The notes: a model not told the origin generated them from the letters alone. Counted from the first letter of the stretch, positions 53,511-63,525 are shown. The stretch: 64,000 nt of DNA from Leeuwenhoekiella sp044542075 (GCF_044542075.1 NZ_JBITTU010000002.1:1-64000); one strand, 5' to 3'. Numbers and translations: made by a program.

Positions 53511-53603
53511 AGTATAGCATGCTTTTATGCTAAAATACTATAAAACGAAATTGTAAGAAGATTGTTGTAACTGCTAATCTCAACTTAAATTGAAATTAGA
53601 AAT

Positions 53604-54473
53604 CTAATATAAATTAAATTCATATAGATTTCCCCCTGTTTGAGCTCTTATCTCATCAACCACATACAGCGTAGAATCATTCTTAAAAGTTACACCTTCT
53701 TTTCTTGAAGTATTTCCGAAGGGAATAGATTCTACATAGCCGGAGAAAAAATCATCATTTTTAAATCCTGAAAATTTAATCACTTTACTTGACGTTAAAA
53801 GAATAAGGGTTTTTCCGTTGGGAGACAATGATGCTCCCGTTATTGAGCAGGTTTCTAAATCATCACAAACGGTGTATTTTGCTATAAGTTGAGCCTCATA
53901 AGCGCCTTCTCGTGCCGGTAACTTATATAATTTAGTAACTCCATCAAAATTCCGACTTCGATTACGGGTGAACATATAGAGATAAGCATCTTTATAAATA
54001 AGCGCTTCAATATCAAAATTAAGGTCTCTTAAATTAGGTGGGTATTTTTTCTGATCAGAAAGTGTAAAAACAATTTTAGAAGCACTAAGTGTATCAGAAT
54101 TTTTTATTGAATTTTTAAAGTTGTTTAGAATGTAAATGAATTGATCTTTACGGTCATTTTCATTATTGCCTGTATCTGAGATATAGAGGTTACCGGCATA
54201 ATCTGTAGCTAAATCTTCCCAATCTTCATTAGGAGCATTTTTAATTACGATTTCACGTTTAATTTCACCGGTTTTAGTAATACCGTAAATGCTATTGGGA
54301 TTTCCGTGATCTGCGATAGCATATATAAGTGAATCTTTGCTAAATGTAGCAATACCCGAAACCTCAGCAAGATCTCGGGTAAGACTACCTATTTTAGTTA
54401 ACTCGCCATAATTTTGGCAACTAGTAAAGCTTACCAATAATAAAGTTACGAGTATATACTTGATATTAATCAT
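53604..54473 (-). CDS. Beta-propeller lipoprotein of unknown function
   Basis: A 289-residue lipoprotein (lipobox C19, SFTSC) with propeller-like repeats: EVSGIATFSKDSLIYAIAD, NEDWEDLATDYAGNLYISDTG, DIEALIYKDAYLYMFTRN and GASLSPNGKTLILLTSS. The pattern fits SdiA-regulated/esterase-like propellers. Its ATG overlaps the last base of the MscS gene at 54473, so the two are coupled. Confidence 0.72.
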   Translation of the reverse strand: MINIKYILVTLLLVSFTSCQNYGELTKIGSLTRDLAEVSGIATFSKDSLIYAIADHGNPNSIYGITKTGEIKREIVIKNAPNEDWEDLATDYAGNLYISDTGNNENDRKDQFIYILNNFKNSIKNSDTLSASKIVFTLSDQKKYPPNLRDLNFDIEALIYKDAYLYMFTRNRSRNFDGVTKLYKLPAREGAYEAQLIAKYTVCDDLETCSITGASLSPNGKTLILLTSSKVIKFSGFKNDDFFSGYVESIPFGNTSRKEGVTFKNDSTLYVVDEIRAQTGGNLYEFNLY

Positions 54474-55420
54474 TAGCTTTCCTGGCTAAAATCTGAACCA
54501 TTAGCGTTTGAAATGTTTATAGTTTCAGACCTAAATTTATTTTTACCAAAATCTAATGTACGTATTGGGAATGGTATATTTATATCATTAGCATCAAACG
54601 CTTTTTTAATAGCTATAATAGCTCTATCCTGTGCTACCAGCATGTCTCTACGCTTAGTAACCGGAAACCAAAAACGCGCAACAAAGTTTATAGAACTGTC
54701 TCCAAACTCTTCATAGAAAAATTCGATTTCCTCGCCGGGAGATTGCTCAAATTCTGCTGCTAATGTCTTTAAGGTTAATTTTTTTACTTGCTCTAGATCA
54801 GACTCATAACCCACACCACAATTTATAAAAACACGTGATCGTGCAGTCTGACTCCAGTTTTTAAAAGGAGAATCAACGATGTTAGAGTTAGGTATAATAA
54901 CATAATTATTGTCAGACTGCTTTAATGTGACATTACGTAAGGTAATCTCATCTACGAATCCTGAATAATCGTTAGATTCTACCCAATCACCCAGTTGTAG
55001 TCTGGGCATAAAGCTAAGTATAACACCACTAAATGTATTGTTAAGCGTTCCTTGTAACGCCAGACCTATGGCTAGACCTACAACACCGGCACCAGCCAGT
55101 ACAGAAGTAAGTACCTTGTCAAGATCCATTATACCTAAGGCTACAAAAAACCCTACAAGAACAGTGACAGCAAACGAAGTTTTGCCCGCCATAACACGGA
55201 TAGAATCTTGTTTAACGGTTCGCATTAAGATTCTGCGCACAAATTTTGAAACATATTTAGCAAAAATCCAAAAGGCGATAAAAACCAAAACGGCTATTAC
55301 AAAATTGGGAAGTCTTAAAATAAAGCTCTCACCCCATCCCTGTAATTTATCTACTAGTTTGTGAAAATCAAATCCGGCAAATACCCAATCTTTGTCAGCT
55401 GCTTCTTGTAAAATATACAT
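54473..55420 (-). CDS. Small-conductance mechanosensitive channel (MscS family)
   Basis: A 315-residue channel with three membrane helices (about 35-58, 82-102, 110-140). The pore helix TM3 is Gly/Ala-rich (VLAGAGVVGLAIGLALQGTLNN), as in MscS. The beta domain follows with GDWVES, the conserved LRNVTLKQSDN and YVIIPNSNIVDSPFKNWS. The C-terminal alpha/beta vestibule ends near IPFPIRTLDFG. It releases solutes on hypo-osmotic shock. It is coupled to the propeller lipoprotein downstream by a 1-base overlap. Confidence 0.93.
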   Translation of the reverse strand: MYILQEAADKDWVFAGFDFHKLVDKLQGWGESFILRLPNFVIAVLVFIAFWIFAKYVSKFVRRILMRTVKQDSIRVMAGKTSFAVTVLVGFFVALGIMDLDKVLTSVLAGAGVVGLAIGLALQGTLNNTFSGVILSFMPRLQLGDWVESNDYSGFVDEITLRNVTLKQSDNNYVIIPNSNIVDSPFKNWSQTARSRVFINCGVGYESDLEQVKKLTLKTLAAEFEQSPGEEIEFFYEEFGDSSINFVARFWFPVTKRRDMLVAQDRAIIAIKKAFDANDINIPFPIRTLDFGKNKFRSETINISNANGSDFSQES

Positions 55421-55447
55421 ATAGTGTTTTTAGTGTTGTTTAATAAT

Positions 55448-55939
55448 TTACGACTTTTTATGGTTCGAAGTTTTATTCATTTTCCAAGTATCTAACATCC
55501 AGCTTGTTTTTTCAAGTTCTCTTATGTACGCTCCTAATAGATCTATTGTACCTTCATCGCCGCCAGCATCTGCAGTTTCTACAGTCTTACGCATCTGTAC
55601 AAGCAAGGTGCCGTGGTCTTCAAGTAAAATTTCAATCATTTCACTATCCTTTACTTCGCTAGGAGACTCTTTAATTTCAGACATTTTAATATAATCGCTC
55701 AAATTGCTTATTGGCTGAAATCTCAATGTTAAAATGCGCTCAGCAACCTCATCAATTTTGATTAGTGTATCGTTATACATTTCTTCAAATTTAATATGAA
55801 GATCAAAGAAGTTTTCACCAATTATATTCCAATGAAAATTTCTTAATTTCTGATAATACAGGTGATAATCAGCAAGTAATATGTTTAATTCATTAACAGT
55901 TTTTTTCGTTTTAGCTGTATCTAGATTGAGATAATTCAT
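55448..55939 (-). CDS. dps: Dps-family ferritin-like DNA-protection protein
   Basis: A 163-residue four-helix protein. The inter-subunit ferroxidase ligands H36, H48, D63 and E67 are all present with the exact spacing of known Dps proteins (FHWNIIG, DLHIKFEE, DEVAERI). The DHGTLLVQMRKTV helix follows. It oxidises and stores iron with H2O2, protecting DNA. It has its own promoter with TAAATTTG at 55966-55973 and lies 27 bases upstream of mscS. Stress-induced expression of the whole group is possible. Confidence 0.93.
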   Translation of the reverse strand: MNYLNLDTAKTKKTVNELNILLADYHLYYQKLRNFHWNIIGENFFDLHIKFEEMYNDTLIKIDEVAERILTLRFQPISNLSDYIKMSEIKESPSEVKDSEMIEILLEDHGTLLVQMRKTVETADAGGDEGTIDLLGAYIRELEKTSWMLDTWKMNKTSNHKKS

Positions 55940-55965
55940 AGTATTTATGTATTTTTTGTTTCATT

Positions 55966-55973
55966 CAAATTTA
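55966..55973 (-). promoter_or_regulatory. Probable -7 element TAAATTTG for dps
   Basis: An exact TAnnTTTG match on the minus strand, 27 bases upstream of the dps start. No convincing -33 TTG. Confidence 0.45.
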
Positions 55974-56152
55974 CCATTGTTAACCCCTATAAAATAGCAG
56001 TATTTGTCGTTTAATATAATTTTAACGACGTCAGGATAAATATGTTAAATCTTCCCAAGTGATTGGTAATTATATCTTTATGTTAATAAATGTTAAGTTT
56101 GAATTTAGGCTAGACAAAGTCTATATTCGTAGATGACAAAATCATCCCCCTT

Positions 56153-57154
56153 ATGATCTATTCAGACTTTTTTAATTTTAAAGATAAGTTGATCCTTGTA
56201 ACTGGCGGAGCCGGGTTTATTGGCTCTCATATAATAGAAACTCTTTTAAAATTAGATGCCCGTGTACGATGCCTTGATAATTTCTCTACAGGTAAGCATA
56301 AAAATATAGAAGCTTTTATAGATAATCCATTATTTGAATTGATCGAAGGGGATATAAGAGATTATGAAATTTGCCTCAAAGCAGCTACAGGTTGTGATTT
56401 TGTAAGCCACCAGGCTGCGTTGGGTTCTGTTCCCCGCAGTATCGAAAATCCTATTCTTACTCATGCAGTGAATAGTACAGGCTTTTTAAATATTATTGAT
56501 GCTTCTCGAAAAGCTAAAGTAAAAAACTTTGTTTACGCAGCTAGCTCATCAACCTATGGCAGTTCAAAGGCATTACCTAAAATAGAAAGCGAATTTGGTG
56601 AGCCTCTTTCTCCATACGCATTAACAAAACTCGGAAACGAGAAGTACGCGGCTGTTTATAAGAGGACCTATGATTTTAATAGTATAGGGCTTCGATATTT
56701 TAATGTATTTGGGCCAAGACAGGATATAAACGGCTCATACGCAGCGGTAATACCAAAATTTCTTCAGGCTTTAATTAATCATCAGCCTCCGGTAATAAAT
56801 GGAGACGGTTCTTTTTCCCGTGATTATACGTATATAGATAATGTCGTTCAGGCAAATTTGCTAGCTTTGACCGCAACAAGTGATTGTGTTTTAAATGAAA
56901 TTTTTAATGTGGCTTGTGCAGCACAAACTTCGCTTGTAGAACTTGTAAATTTATTAAAACATAGACTACTCATTCACGACACTAAAGTGCAAAATTTACA
57001 ACCTGTATTTGGGCCAGAACGTGCGGGAGATGTACCTCATTCACTTGCTTCTATTACAAAAGCCCGCAATTTTTTAGGTTACAACCCAGAGTTTAATTTG
57101 GCGGAAGGTTTAAATGTAACGGTTGACTGGTATATTAAAAATTTGAAATCATAA
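56153..57154 (+). CDS. UDP-GlcNAc(-uronate) 4-epimerase (WbpP/TviC-like SDR)
   Basis: A 333-residue extended SDR: the NAD-binding VTGGAGFIGSH is at about 16-26, the WbpP-type loop QAALGSVPRSIENP at about 85-98, SSSTYG, and the catalytic Y-x3-K in SPYALTKLGNE. It interconverts UDP-GlcNAc and UDP-GalNAc (or the uronates). The next gene (6 bases on) is the matching nucleotide-sugar dehydrogenase, so together they make UDP-GalNAcA or UDP-GlcNAcA for surface polysaccharide. It is the first gene of the cluster; the 213-base gap before it holds the promoter. Confidence 0.9.
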   Translation: MIYSDFFNFKDKLILVTGGAGFIGSHIIETLLKLDARVRCLDNFSTGKHKNIEAFIDNPLFELIEGDIRDYEICLKAATGCDFVSHQAALGSVPRSIENPILTHAVNSTGFLNIIDASRKAKVKNFVYAASSSTYGSSKALPKIESEFGEPLSPYALTKLGNEKYAAVYKRTYDFNSIGLRYFNVFGPRQDINGSYAAVIPKFLQALINHQPPVINGDGSFSRDYTYIDNVVQANLLALTATSDCVLNEIFNVACAAQTSLVELVNLLKHRLLIHDTKVQNLQPVFGPERAGDVPHSLASITKARNFLGYNPEFNLAEGLNVTVDWYIKNLKS

Positions 57155-57160
57155 ATAATA

Positions 57161-58432
57161 ATGAAACTTGGTATTATTGGGTTGGGTTATGTAGGGCTTC
57201 CATTGGCTCGTTTATTTGCGACCCGTTATTCTGTAGTAGGTTTTGATATAAATACATCACGTATCGAAGCTTTAAAAACCGGCCACGATCACACCGGTGA
57301 GCTTGATACGCAGATACTTTTTTCAGTATTAAAAGAACGTGATACACCAGAGATGGGGCTTTATTGCACAGCTTCACCAGAAGATCTTGCGAATGTCTCT
57401 GTATTTATAGTTACAGTACCTACACCCATAGATCGTAATAATACTCCAGATTTGACTCCGTTAATAAAAGCCAGCGAACTTGTCGCAACTTTTTTAAAGG
57501 ATGGTGATATAGTAATCTACGAATCTACGGTGTACCCTGGCGTAACAGAAGAGATTTGTATTCCTATTCTTGAGAGAATATCGGGATTAGGATATAATGA
57601 GCATTTTTATGCAGGTTATTCTCCAGAGCGTATAAATCCCGGTGATAAAACCCATACCGTAGATAAAATAAGAAAAGTAACTTCGGGCTCTACCGAAGAT
57701 ACTGCAAATAAAATAGATGCATTATATGCTTCAGTCATAACTGCAGGTACGTTTAAAGCAGCCTCTATAAAAGTTGCAGAAGCAGCTAAGGTAATTGAAA
57801 ACTCCCAGCGCGATATCAATATCGCATTTGTAAATGAATTGGCTAAGATTTTTAATCTTCTTAATATAGATACACAAGAGGTTCTAGAAGCTGCTGGTAC
57901 AAAATGGAATTTTCTTCCGTTTAAGCCTGGTCTTGTAGGTGGTCATTGTATAGGGGTTGATCCCTATTATTTGGCTCAAAAAGCAATGCAGGTAGGGTAT
58001 CACCCAGAAATTATACTCGCGGGGCGTAAGCTTAATGATAGTATGGGGCCTTATGTAGCTTCGCAGGTTGTCAAATTGATGGCTCAGAAGGATATCAAAT
58101 TAAAAAACAGCGAGATTCTTATTTTAGGAATTACATTTAAAGAAAATTGCCCAGATGTACGCAATACGCGCGTAATAGATATTATAAAAGATTTAAAGGA
58201 ATATGGTGCAAATGTTTCGGTCTTTGACCCACAGGCAGATGCGCATTTAGTTAAAAAAGAATATGGTTTTGAACTTTTGAAAGAGTTACCAAATAAACGT
58301 TTTCAAGCTGTTGTTCTTGCGGTAGGACATACCGAATTTGAAAGTCTGGATATCGAAGTCCTAAAAGCAGATAACGCCGTGGTGTATGATGTTAAAGGCT
58401 TTTTAAAAGAGGGAGTAGATGGAAGGCTCTAA
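57161..58432 (+). CDS. UDP-N-acetylhexosamine 6-dehydrogenase (WbpO/TviB-like)
   Basis: A 423-residue UDP-glucose/GDP-mannose dehydrogenase family enzyme. The NAD site is GLGYVGLPLA (about 7-16). Other motifs are TVPTPID, YESTVYPGVTEE, catalytic C263 in GGHCIGVDPYYL and the C-terminal ILGITFKENCPDVRNTR. It oxidises C6 of UDP-GalNAc or UDP-GlcNAc to the uronate. It overlaps the next gene, wecB, by 14 bases. Confidence 0.92.
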   Translation: MKLGIIGLGYVGLPLARLFATRYSVVGFDINTSRIEALKTGHDHTGELDTQILFSVLKERDTPEMGLYCTASPEDLANVSVFIVTVPTPIDRNNTPDLTPLIKASELVATFLKDGDIVIYESTVYPGVTEEICIPILERISGLGYNEHFYAGYSPERINPGDKTHTVDKIRKVTSGSTEDTANKIDALYASVITAGTFKAASIKVAEAAKVIENSQRDINIAFVNELAKIFNLLNIDTQEVLEAAGTKWNFLPFKPGLVGGHCIGVDPYYLAQKAMQVGYHPEIILAGRKLNDSMGPYVASQVVKLMAQKDIKLKNSEILILGITFKENCPDVRNTRVIDIIKDLKEYGANVSVFDPQADAHLVKKEYGFELLKELPNKRFQAVVLAVGHTEFESLDIEVLKADNAVVYDVKGFLKEGVDGRL

Positions 58433-59546
58433 GGATAAAAAACGCGTTCTTTTTGTTTTTGGCACCAGACCCGAAGCTATAAAAATGGCTCCGGTAATTG
58501 CAGCTTTTAAGAATGCAGCGTTTTTTGAAACTAAAGTGTGTATTACCGCTCAGCATCGGGAAATGTTGGATCAGGTTCTTGATTTTTTTGAAATTGTACC
58601 CGATTATGATTTGGATTTAATGCGAAAAAATCAGGATTTATACAGTTTAACTTCCAGAGTTTTAGAATCGCTTAAAAACCCATTAGAAGATTTTAAACCG
58701 AATCTTGTTTTTGTACACGGTGACACTACGACTACAATGGCGGCAAGTCTGGCTGCTTTCTATGCGGGGGCAAAAGTGGGACACATTGAGGCGGGATTAC
58801 GTACGTTTAATAAACATTCTCCGTTTCCCGAAGAAATGAACCGCCAAATTACCGGAAGACTTACCGACTTTCATTTTGCACCCACGCAACTTTCAAAATC
58901 TAATTTACTGGCCGAAAATATAAAAGAAGAAAACATCTTTGTAACCGGTAATACCGTTATTGATGCTCTGCATACTACCGTGCGTAAAGTAGAACAAGAG
59001 ACGCCATCATTTGCAAAAGATATTCCGTTTTTAGACAAGAAACTAATTGTAATTACAGGACATCGTCGCGAGAATTTTGGATCTGGCATGCGTGGTATCT
59101 GCGAAGTATTTAATGAAATAGCATTAAGCAGAACAGATATTCATCTAGTTTACCCGGTACATTTAAATCCTAATGTACAAAGTGTGGTTTCTGAAGTCCT
59201 AAGTGGTATTACTAATATTTCATTAATAAATCCCTTAGCTTATCCTGACTTTGTTTGGCTTATGAATAAGGCTCATTTTATTGTTACAGATAGTGGCGGC
59301 GTGCAGGAAGAAGCGCCGGGATTGGGTAAGCCGGTTTTAGTAACTCGTGATACGACAGAGCGTCCCGAAGCAATTACTGCGGGCACCGTGCTTTTAGTAG
59401 GTACAGACCCTAACAAATTAAAAGAAGGAATTCTAATTTTGCTAAATAACGAGACCGTCTATAATCAAATGAGCCAGGCACATAATCCTTACGGAGATGG
59501 CAAGGCGGCACAACGAATTTTTCAATTGGTAAAAGAGCGATTATGA
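58419..59546 (+). CDS. wecB: UDP-N-acetylglucosamine 2-epimerase (non-hydrolysing)
   Basis: A 375-residue enzyme converting UDP-GlcNAc to UDP-ManNAc. Motifs are GTRPEAIKMAPV (near 15), HGDTTTTMAAS, GHIEAGLRTFNK, TGHRRENFG, the VYPVHLNPNV stretch and DSGGVQEEAPGLGKPVLVTRDTTERPE. Full length for the family. It overlaps the genes on both sides (14 and 4 bases), so it lies within an operon. Confidence 0.95.
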   Translation: MEGSKDKKRVLFVFGTRPEAIKMAPVIAAFKNAAFFETKVCITAQHREMLDQVLDFFEIVPDYDLDLMRKNQDLYSLTSRVLESLKNPLEDFKPNLVFVHGDTTTTMAASLAAFYAGAKVGHIEAGLRTFNKHSPFPEEMNRQITGRLTDFHFAPTQLSKSNLLAENIKEENIFVTGNTVIDALHTTVRKVEQETPSFAKDIPFLDKKLIVITGHRRENFGSGMRGICEVFNEIALSRTDIHLVYPVHLNPNVQSVVSEVLSGITNISLINPLAYPDFVWLMNKAHFIVTDSGGVQEEAPGLGKPVLVTRDTTERPEAITAGTVLLVGTDPNKLKEGILILLNNETVYNQMSQAHNPYGDGKAAQRIFQLVKERL

Positions 59547-60592
59547 ATATTTTAGTCACTGGAGGCGCAGGTTTTATTGGCTCGCACGTAGTAAGACTTT
59601 TTGTAAATAACAGACCTCAGGATCATATTTATAATCTTGATGCACTTACCTATGCCGGAAATCTTGAGAATTTGAGGGATATAGAAGATGCAACTAATTA
59701 CACTTTTATCAAAGCAGATATTAATGATTTAGAAAATCTTGATGCTTTATTTACAACCTATAAATTTGACAGGGTAATTCATCTGGCAGCAGAGTCTCAC
59801 GTAGATCGCTCTATTAAAGATCCTTTGATATTTGTAAAAACAAATATAATAGGCACCGTAAATTTGCTTAATACCTGTCTCAAGTATTGGGAAGCTCCGT
59901 TTACTGAAAACCTCTTTTATCATATTAGTACAGATGAGGTTTATGGTTCTTTAGGCACCGAAGGATTGTTTACAGAGACTACAGCCTACGATCCTAATTC
60001 ACCCTACAGTGCTTCAAAAGCTGGTTCTGACCATTTTGTACGAGCATACGGCGAAACTTATGACCTACCATATGTAATAACGAATTGTAGTAATAACTAT
60101 GGTCAAAATCAGTTTCCAGAAAAATTGATTCCGTTGTTTATCAATAACTGCATACATAAAAAAGCTTTACCAGTTTATGGTGATGGCGATTACACACGAG
60201 ATTGGCTTTATGTGGTAGATCACGCATTAGCTATAGAACAGGTTTTTACTAACGGAACATTAAAAGAAACCTATAACATAGGCGGTTTTAATGAGTGGAA
60301 AAATATAGATCTTGTAAAACTTCTCTGCAAAATTATGGATGAGAAGTTAAATAATCCCGCCGGTACTAGTGAACAGCTCATTACCTATGTAAAAGATAGG
60401 CCGGGACACGATAAACGCTATGCCATTGATGCAACTAAAATTAATAAGGCCTTAGGTTGGGAGCCTTCGGTAACTTTTGAAGAAGGTTTACGTTTAACTA
60501 TAGATTGGTATCTTGCAAATTCTAGCTGGTTAGAAAATGTGACCAGTGGTAATTATCAGCTGTATTACGATGCCCATTATTTAAATGCCTAA
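59543..60592 (+). CDS. rfbB: dTDP-glucose 4,6-dehydratase
   Basis: A 349-residue SDR: VTGGAGFIGSHVV at the start, HLAAESHVDRSI, STDEVYGSLG (catalytic Asp-Glu), the Y-x3-K in YSASKAGSD, NCSNNYGQNQFPEKLIPL and the DRPGHDKRYAID signature. It makes dTDP-4-keto-6-deoxyglucose, step 2 of dTDP-L-rhamnose synthesis. The four Rfb enzymes are encoded consecutively (B-A-C-D). Confidence 0.96.
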   Translation: MNILVTGGAGFIGSHVVRLFVNNRPQDHIYNLDALTYAGNLENLRDIEDATNYTFIKADINDLENLDALFTTYKFDRVIHLAAESHVDRSIKDPLIFVKTNIIGTVNLLNTCLKYWEAPFTENLFYHISTDEVYGSLGTEGLFTETTAYDPNSPYSASKAGSDHFVRAYGETYDLPYVITNCSNNYGQNQFPEKLIPLFINNCIHKKALPVYGDGDYTRDWLYVVDHALAIEQVFTNGTLKETYNIGGFNEWKNIDLVKLLCKIMDEKLNNPAGTSEQLITYVKDRPGHDKRYAIDATKINKALGWEPSVTFEEGLRLTIDWYLANSSWLENVTSGNYQLYYDAHYLNA

Positions 60593-60601
60593 TTAGGTTT
60601 T

Positions 60602-61459
60602 ATGAAAGGAATTATTTTAGCCGGAGGCTCTGGAACTCGTTTATATCCTCTTACTGTTGCTGTAAGTAAACAATTACTTCCGGTTTATGATAAGCCTATG
60701 ATCTATTATCCGCTTTCCACTTTAATGCTAGCCGGAATTCAGGAAATATTAATCATAACTACACCGCAAGATCAGACTGCTTTTAAAAATTTATTAGGAA
60801 ATGGTTCTTCTCTGGGATGCCAATTTGAGTATGCCATACAGGAACAACCTAATGGTTTAGCAGAGGCGTTTATTATAGGAGCAGATTTTATAGGAGGTGA
60901 TTCAGTAGCTTTAATTTTAGGAGATAATATTTTCTATGGAAGTGGACTTAGTAAACTTTTACAAGACCAAACTCAAATTAAAGGCGGGGCTATTTTCGCA
61001 TATCCGGTAAAAGATCCTAATAGATATGGAATCGTAGAATTTGATGAGCAAGGTAAAGTACTTTCGATTGAAGAAAAACCAGAACTGCCTAAGTCTAAAT
61101 ATGCTATTCCTGGTTTGTATTTCTTTGACAAAAGAGCAGTAGCTTTTGCTAAGGATGTAAAACCATCAGAGCGTGGAGAGATAGAAATCACGAGTATTCA
61201 AAATCGATATCTTGAATTAGAAGAGCTTCAGGTAGCTATTATGAATCGAGGTATGACGTGGTTTGATACCGGTACCATAGACTCCTTAAATGAAGCAACA
61301 GACTTTGTAAAGGCAATAGAACATCGCCAGCAATATAAAATAGGTTGTATAGAAGAGGTAGCTTTGTTGATGAATTTTATAACTAAAGAACAAGTGGCTG
61401 CAATAGCTTCTAATTACGGCAAATCTGCTTACGGTGCTTATTTAAAAACATTAGTTTAA
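60602..61459 (+). CDS. rfbA: Glucose-1-phosphate thymidylyltransferase
   Basis: A 285-residue nucleotidyltransferase with LAGGSGTRLYPLT near the start, SKQLLPVYDKPMIYYPLS, LGDNIFYG and FAYPVKDPNRYGIVEF. It makes dTDP-glucose, step 1 of the rhamnose pathway. Normal length for the family; its stop overlaps the rfbC start by 1 base. Confidence 0.96.
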   Translation: MKGIILAGGSGTRLYPLTVAVSKQLLPVYDKPMIYYPLSTLMLAGIQEILIITTPQDQTAFKNLLGNGSSLGCQFEYAIQEQPNGLAEAFIIGADFIGGDSVALILGDNIFYGSGLSKLLQDQTQIKGGAIFAYPVKDPNRYGIVEFDEQGKVLSIEEKPELPKSKYAIPGLYFFDKRAVAFAKDVKPSERGEIEITSIQNRYLELEELQVAIMNRGMTWFDTGTIDSLNEATDFVKAIEHRQQYKIGCIEEVALLMNFITKEQVAAIASNYGKSAYGAYLKTLV

Positions 61460-62013
61460 TGCAATTTATAGAGACAGGGTTTAAAGATCTTTGGTTAATG
61501 GAGCCCAAGGTTTTTGGAGATTCCAGAGGCTATTTTTTTGAGGCCTTTAATGCGAATACCTTTTTAGAACATACAGGCTTAAAACCCAATTTTGTACAGC
61601 AAAATCAATCCAAATCTCAGAAAAATGTTTTGAGAGGTTTGCATTTGCAAACAGGCGATCAAAGTCAGGCAAAATTAATACGTGTTATTCAGGGGAGTGT
61701 TCTTGATGTGGTTGTAGATTTGAGAAAAGAGGAGCCTACATTTGGCAAAAGTTATGCGATAGAGCTTAATGAAAGCAATCAAAGACAATTATTTGTACCT
61801 CGCAATTTTGCACACGGCTTTTTAGTTTTAGAAGATGATACGTTATTTACCTACAGTTGTGATAATTATTACAATCCACAGTCTGAACTTACTTTAAAAT
61901 TTGACGACCCTAACTTTATTAATAATTGGCCAGAAAATATAGCATTTAATCTTTCTGAAAAAGATGCTAAAGGTCTTGATTTCAAATCTGTAATAGATAG
62001 GATGTATGTCTAA
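61459..62013 (+). CDS. rfbC: dTDP-4-dehydrorhamnose 3,5-epimerase
   Basis: A 184-residue cupin-type epimerase: DSRGYFFEAFN, QNQSKSQKNVLRGLHLQ (catalytic His in RGLHLQ), GSVLDVVVDLRK, FVPRNFAHGFLVLED and FTYSCDNYYNPQSE. Step 3 of the rhamnose pathway. It overlaps rfbD by 8 bases. Confidence 0.95.
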   Translation: MQFIETGFKDLWLMEPKVFGDSRGYFFEAFNANTFLEHTGLKPNFVQQNQSKSQKNVLRGLHLQTGDQSQAKLIRVIQGSVLDVVVDLRKEEPTFGKSYAIELNESNQRQLFVPRNFAHGFLVLEDDTLFTYSCDNYYNPQSELTLKFDDPNFINNWPENIAFNLSEKDAKGLDFKSVIDRMYV

Positions 62014-62854
62014 ACAATCACTAAAAGTTTTGGTTACAGGAGCTTCCGGTCAGTTGGGACAGTGTATACAACAAGCCGCAGTAGATTTTGGTTATGAAAT
62101 GTACTACGCAGACCGTAAGGCTTTAGATATTACAGATGCGGAAAGTTTACGAAGGTCGCTTCAGAATTTTCATCCAGATGTTATAATCAATACAGCTGCG
62201 TATACACACGTAGATTTAGCCGAAAGTAAGCAGGAAAACGCGTATTTGATTAACAGAGATGGTGTTGAGAACCTAATTGCATTTTGCGAAGAATTTAATG
62301 TAAAACTCATTCATATTTCAACAGATTACGTGTTTAAGGGTCTGGAAACAAAACCTTACTCCGTTGATGCTAATACTATACCTACTACGGTTTATGGTGC
62401 GTCAAAATTAGCCGGTGAGCAAGTTATTCTTCAGTCTGATATCGGTGCTTATTGGATTATTAGAACTTCCTGGTTGTATAGTGAATTTGGTAAAAATTTT
62501 TATAAAACAATTCAGAATCTAGCGGGAAAGTTAGATACACTACGCGTAGTAAATGACCAAATTGGTTCTCCTACGCGGGCAGAGGAATTTGCTTTTTTTT
62601 TACTTAAATGCCTTCCGCAGTTAACTTCATCTTCAAAAGGAATTTATCATTTTAGCAATACCGGTAGTTGTACCTGGTTTGATTTTGCAAAGGCCATTGT
62701 AGAAAAACATAACCTAAAAAGTAAAGTTATAGCGGTGACGTCAGCAGAATTTCCTACTGCTGCTGTGAGACCGGCTTACAGTGTTTTAGATGCATCAAAA
62801 ATTAGCGATACATTCGGGTTTAAGATTAAGAACTGGCGCGAAGGTTTAGGTTAA
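62006..62854 (+). CDS. rfbD: dTDP-4-dehydrorhamnose reductase
   Basis: A 282-residue SDR: VTGASGQLGQCI, INTAAYTHVDLAES, STDYVFKG, catalytic Y-x3-K in YGASKLAGE, RTSWLYSEFGKNF and VNDQIGSPT. It completes dTDP-L-rhamnose. Last of the rfb set; recR follows 53 bases on. Confidence 0.95.
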   Translation: MSKQSLKVLVTGASGQLGQCIQQAAVDFGYEMYYADRKALDITDAESLRRSLQNFHPDVIINTAAYTHVDLAESKQENAYLINRDGVENLIAFCEEFNVKLIHISTDYVFKGLETKPYSVDANTIPTTVYGASKLAGEQVILQSDIGAYWIIRTSWLYSEFGKNFYKTIQNLAGKLDTLRVVNDQIGSPTRAEEFAFFLLKCLPQLTSSSKGIYHFSNTGSCTWFDFAKAIVEKHNLKSKVIAVTSAEFPTAAVRPAYSVLDASKISDTFGFKIKNWREGLG

Positions 62855-62907
62855 GGAAAACCTATTAGCGATTTGATTACTCTAAATGTTTGCTAACTTT
62901 ACCGCTT

Positions 62908-63525
62908 ATGGAATTTTCATCTAAATTATTAGAGCAGGCTGTTTATGAGATGTCGCAATTGCCGGGAATAGGTAAGCGTACAGCACTTCGTTTAGTACTT
63001 CATTTACTACGCCAGTCTGAAAATCAGACTCAACTATTAGCACAGGCTCTTGTAAAACTACGTACCGAAATAAAATTCTGTAAAAACTGCCACAATATTT
63101 CTGATGTAGAAATTTGTGAGATATGTGCAAACGCTAATCGAGATGCTTCTATAGTTTGTATTGTTGAAGATGTGAGAGATGTGATGGCTATCGAGAATAC
63201 CAGCCAGTATAGAGGGCAATATCACGTTTTAGGTGGTAAAATATCACCTTTAGATGGTATAGGGCCGCAAGATCTAACAATCTATTCGCTAATCGAAAAA
63301 GTAAAATCAGGTACTGTAGATGAAGTGATTTTTGCATTAAGCTCAACAATGGAAGGAGATACCACCAATTTTTACATTTACAGACAGCTGGAAGAATTTA
63401 ATATAAAAACGTCAACTATCGCTCGCGGTATTGCTGTGGGAGACGAGCTGGAGTTTGCAGATGAGGTCACGCTAGGACGCAGTATTTTACATAGAATTCC
63501 TTTTGAAAATTCGCTAAAAAACTAG
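62908..63525 (+). CDS. recR: Recombination mediator RecR
   Basis: The start was set at the ATG at 62908 (MEFSSKLLEQAV), the normal RecR start; an in-frame TTG at 62890 would add six residues. The 205-residue protein has a helix-hairpin-helix (LPGIGKRTALRLV, about 17-29), a four-Cys zinc motif (C-x2-C...C-x2-C, about 57-72: FCKNCHN, ICEIC), and the Toprim domain (CIVEDVRDVMAIE, about 82-95, and TMEGDTTNFYI). It loads RecA with RecF/RecO in gap repair. It lies inside the polysaccharide cluster, between rfbD and a glycosyltransferase, 3 bases upstream of the latter. Confidence 0.95.
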   Translation: MEFSSKLLEQAVYEMSQLPGIGKRTALRLVLHLLRQSENQTQLLAQALVKLRTEIKFCKNCHNISDVEICEICANANRDASIVCIVEDVRDVMAIENTSQYRGQYHVLGGKISPLDGIGPQDLTIYSLIEKVKSGTVDEVIFALSSTMEGDTTNFYIYRQLEEFNIKTSTIARGIAVGDELEFADEVTLGRSILHRIPFENSLKN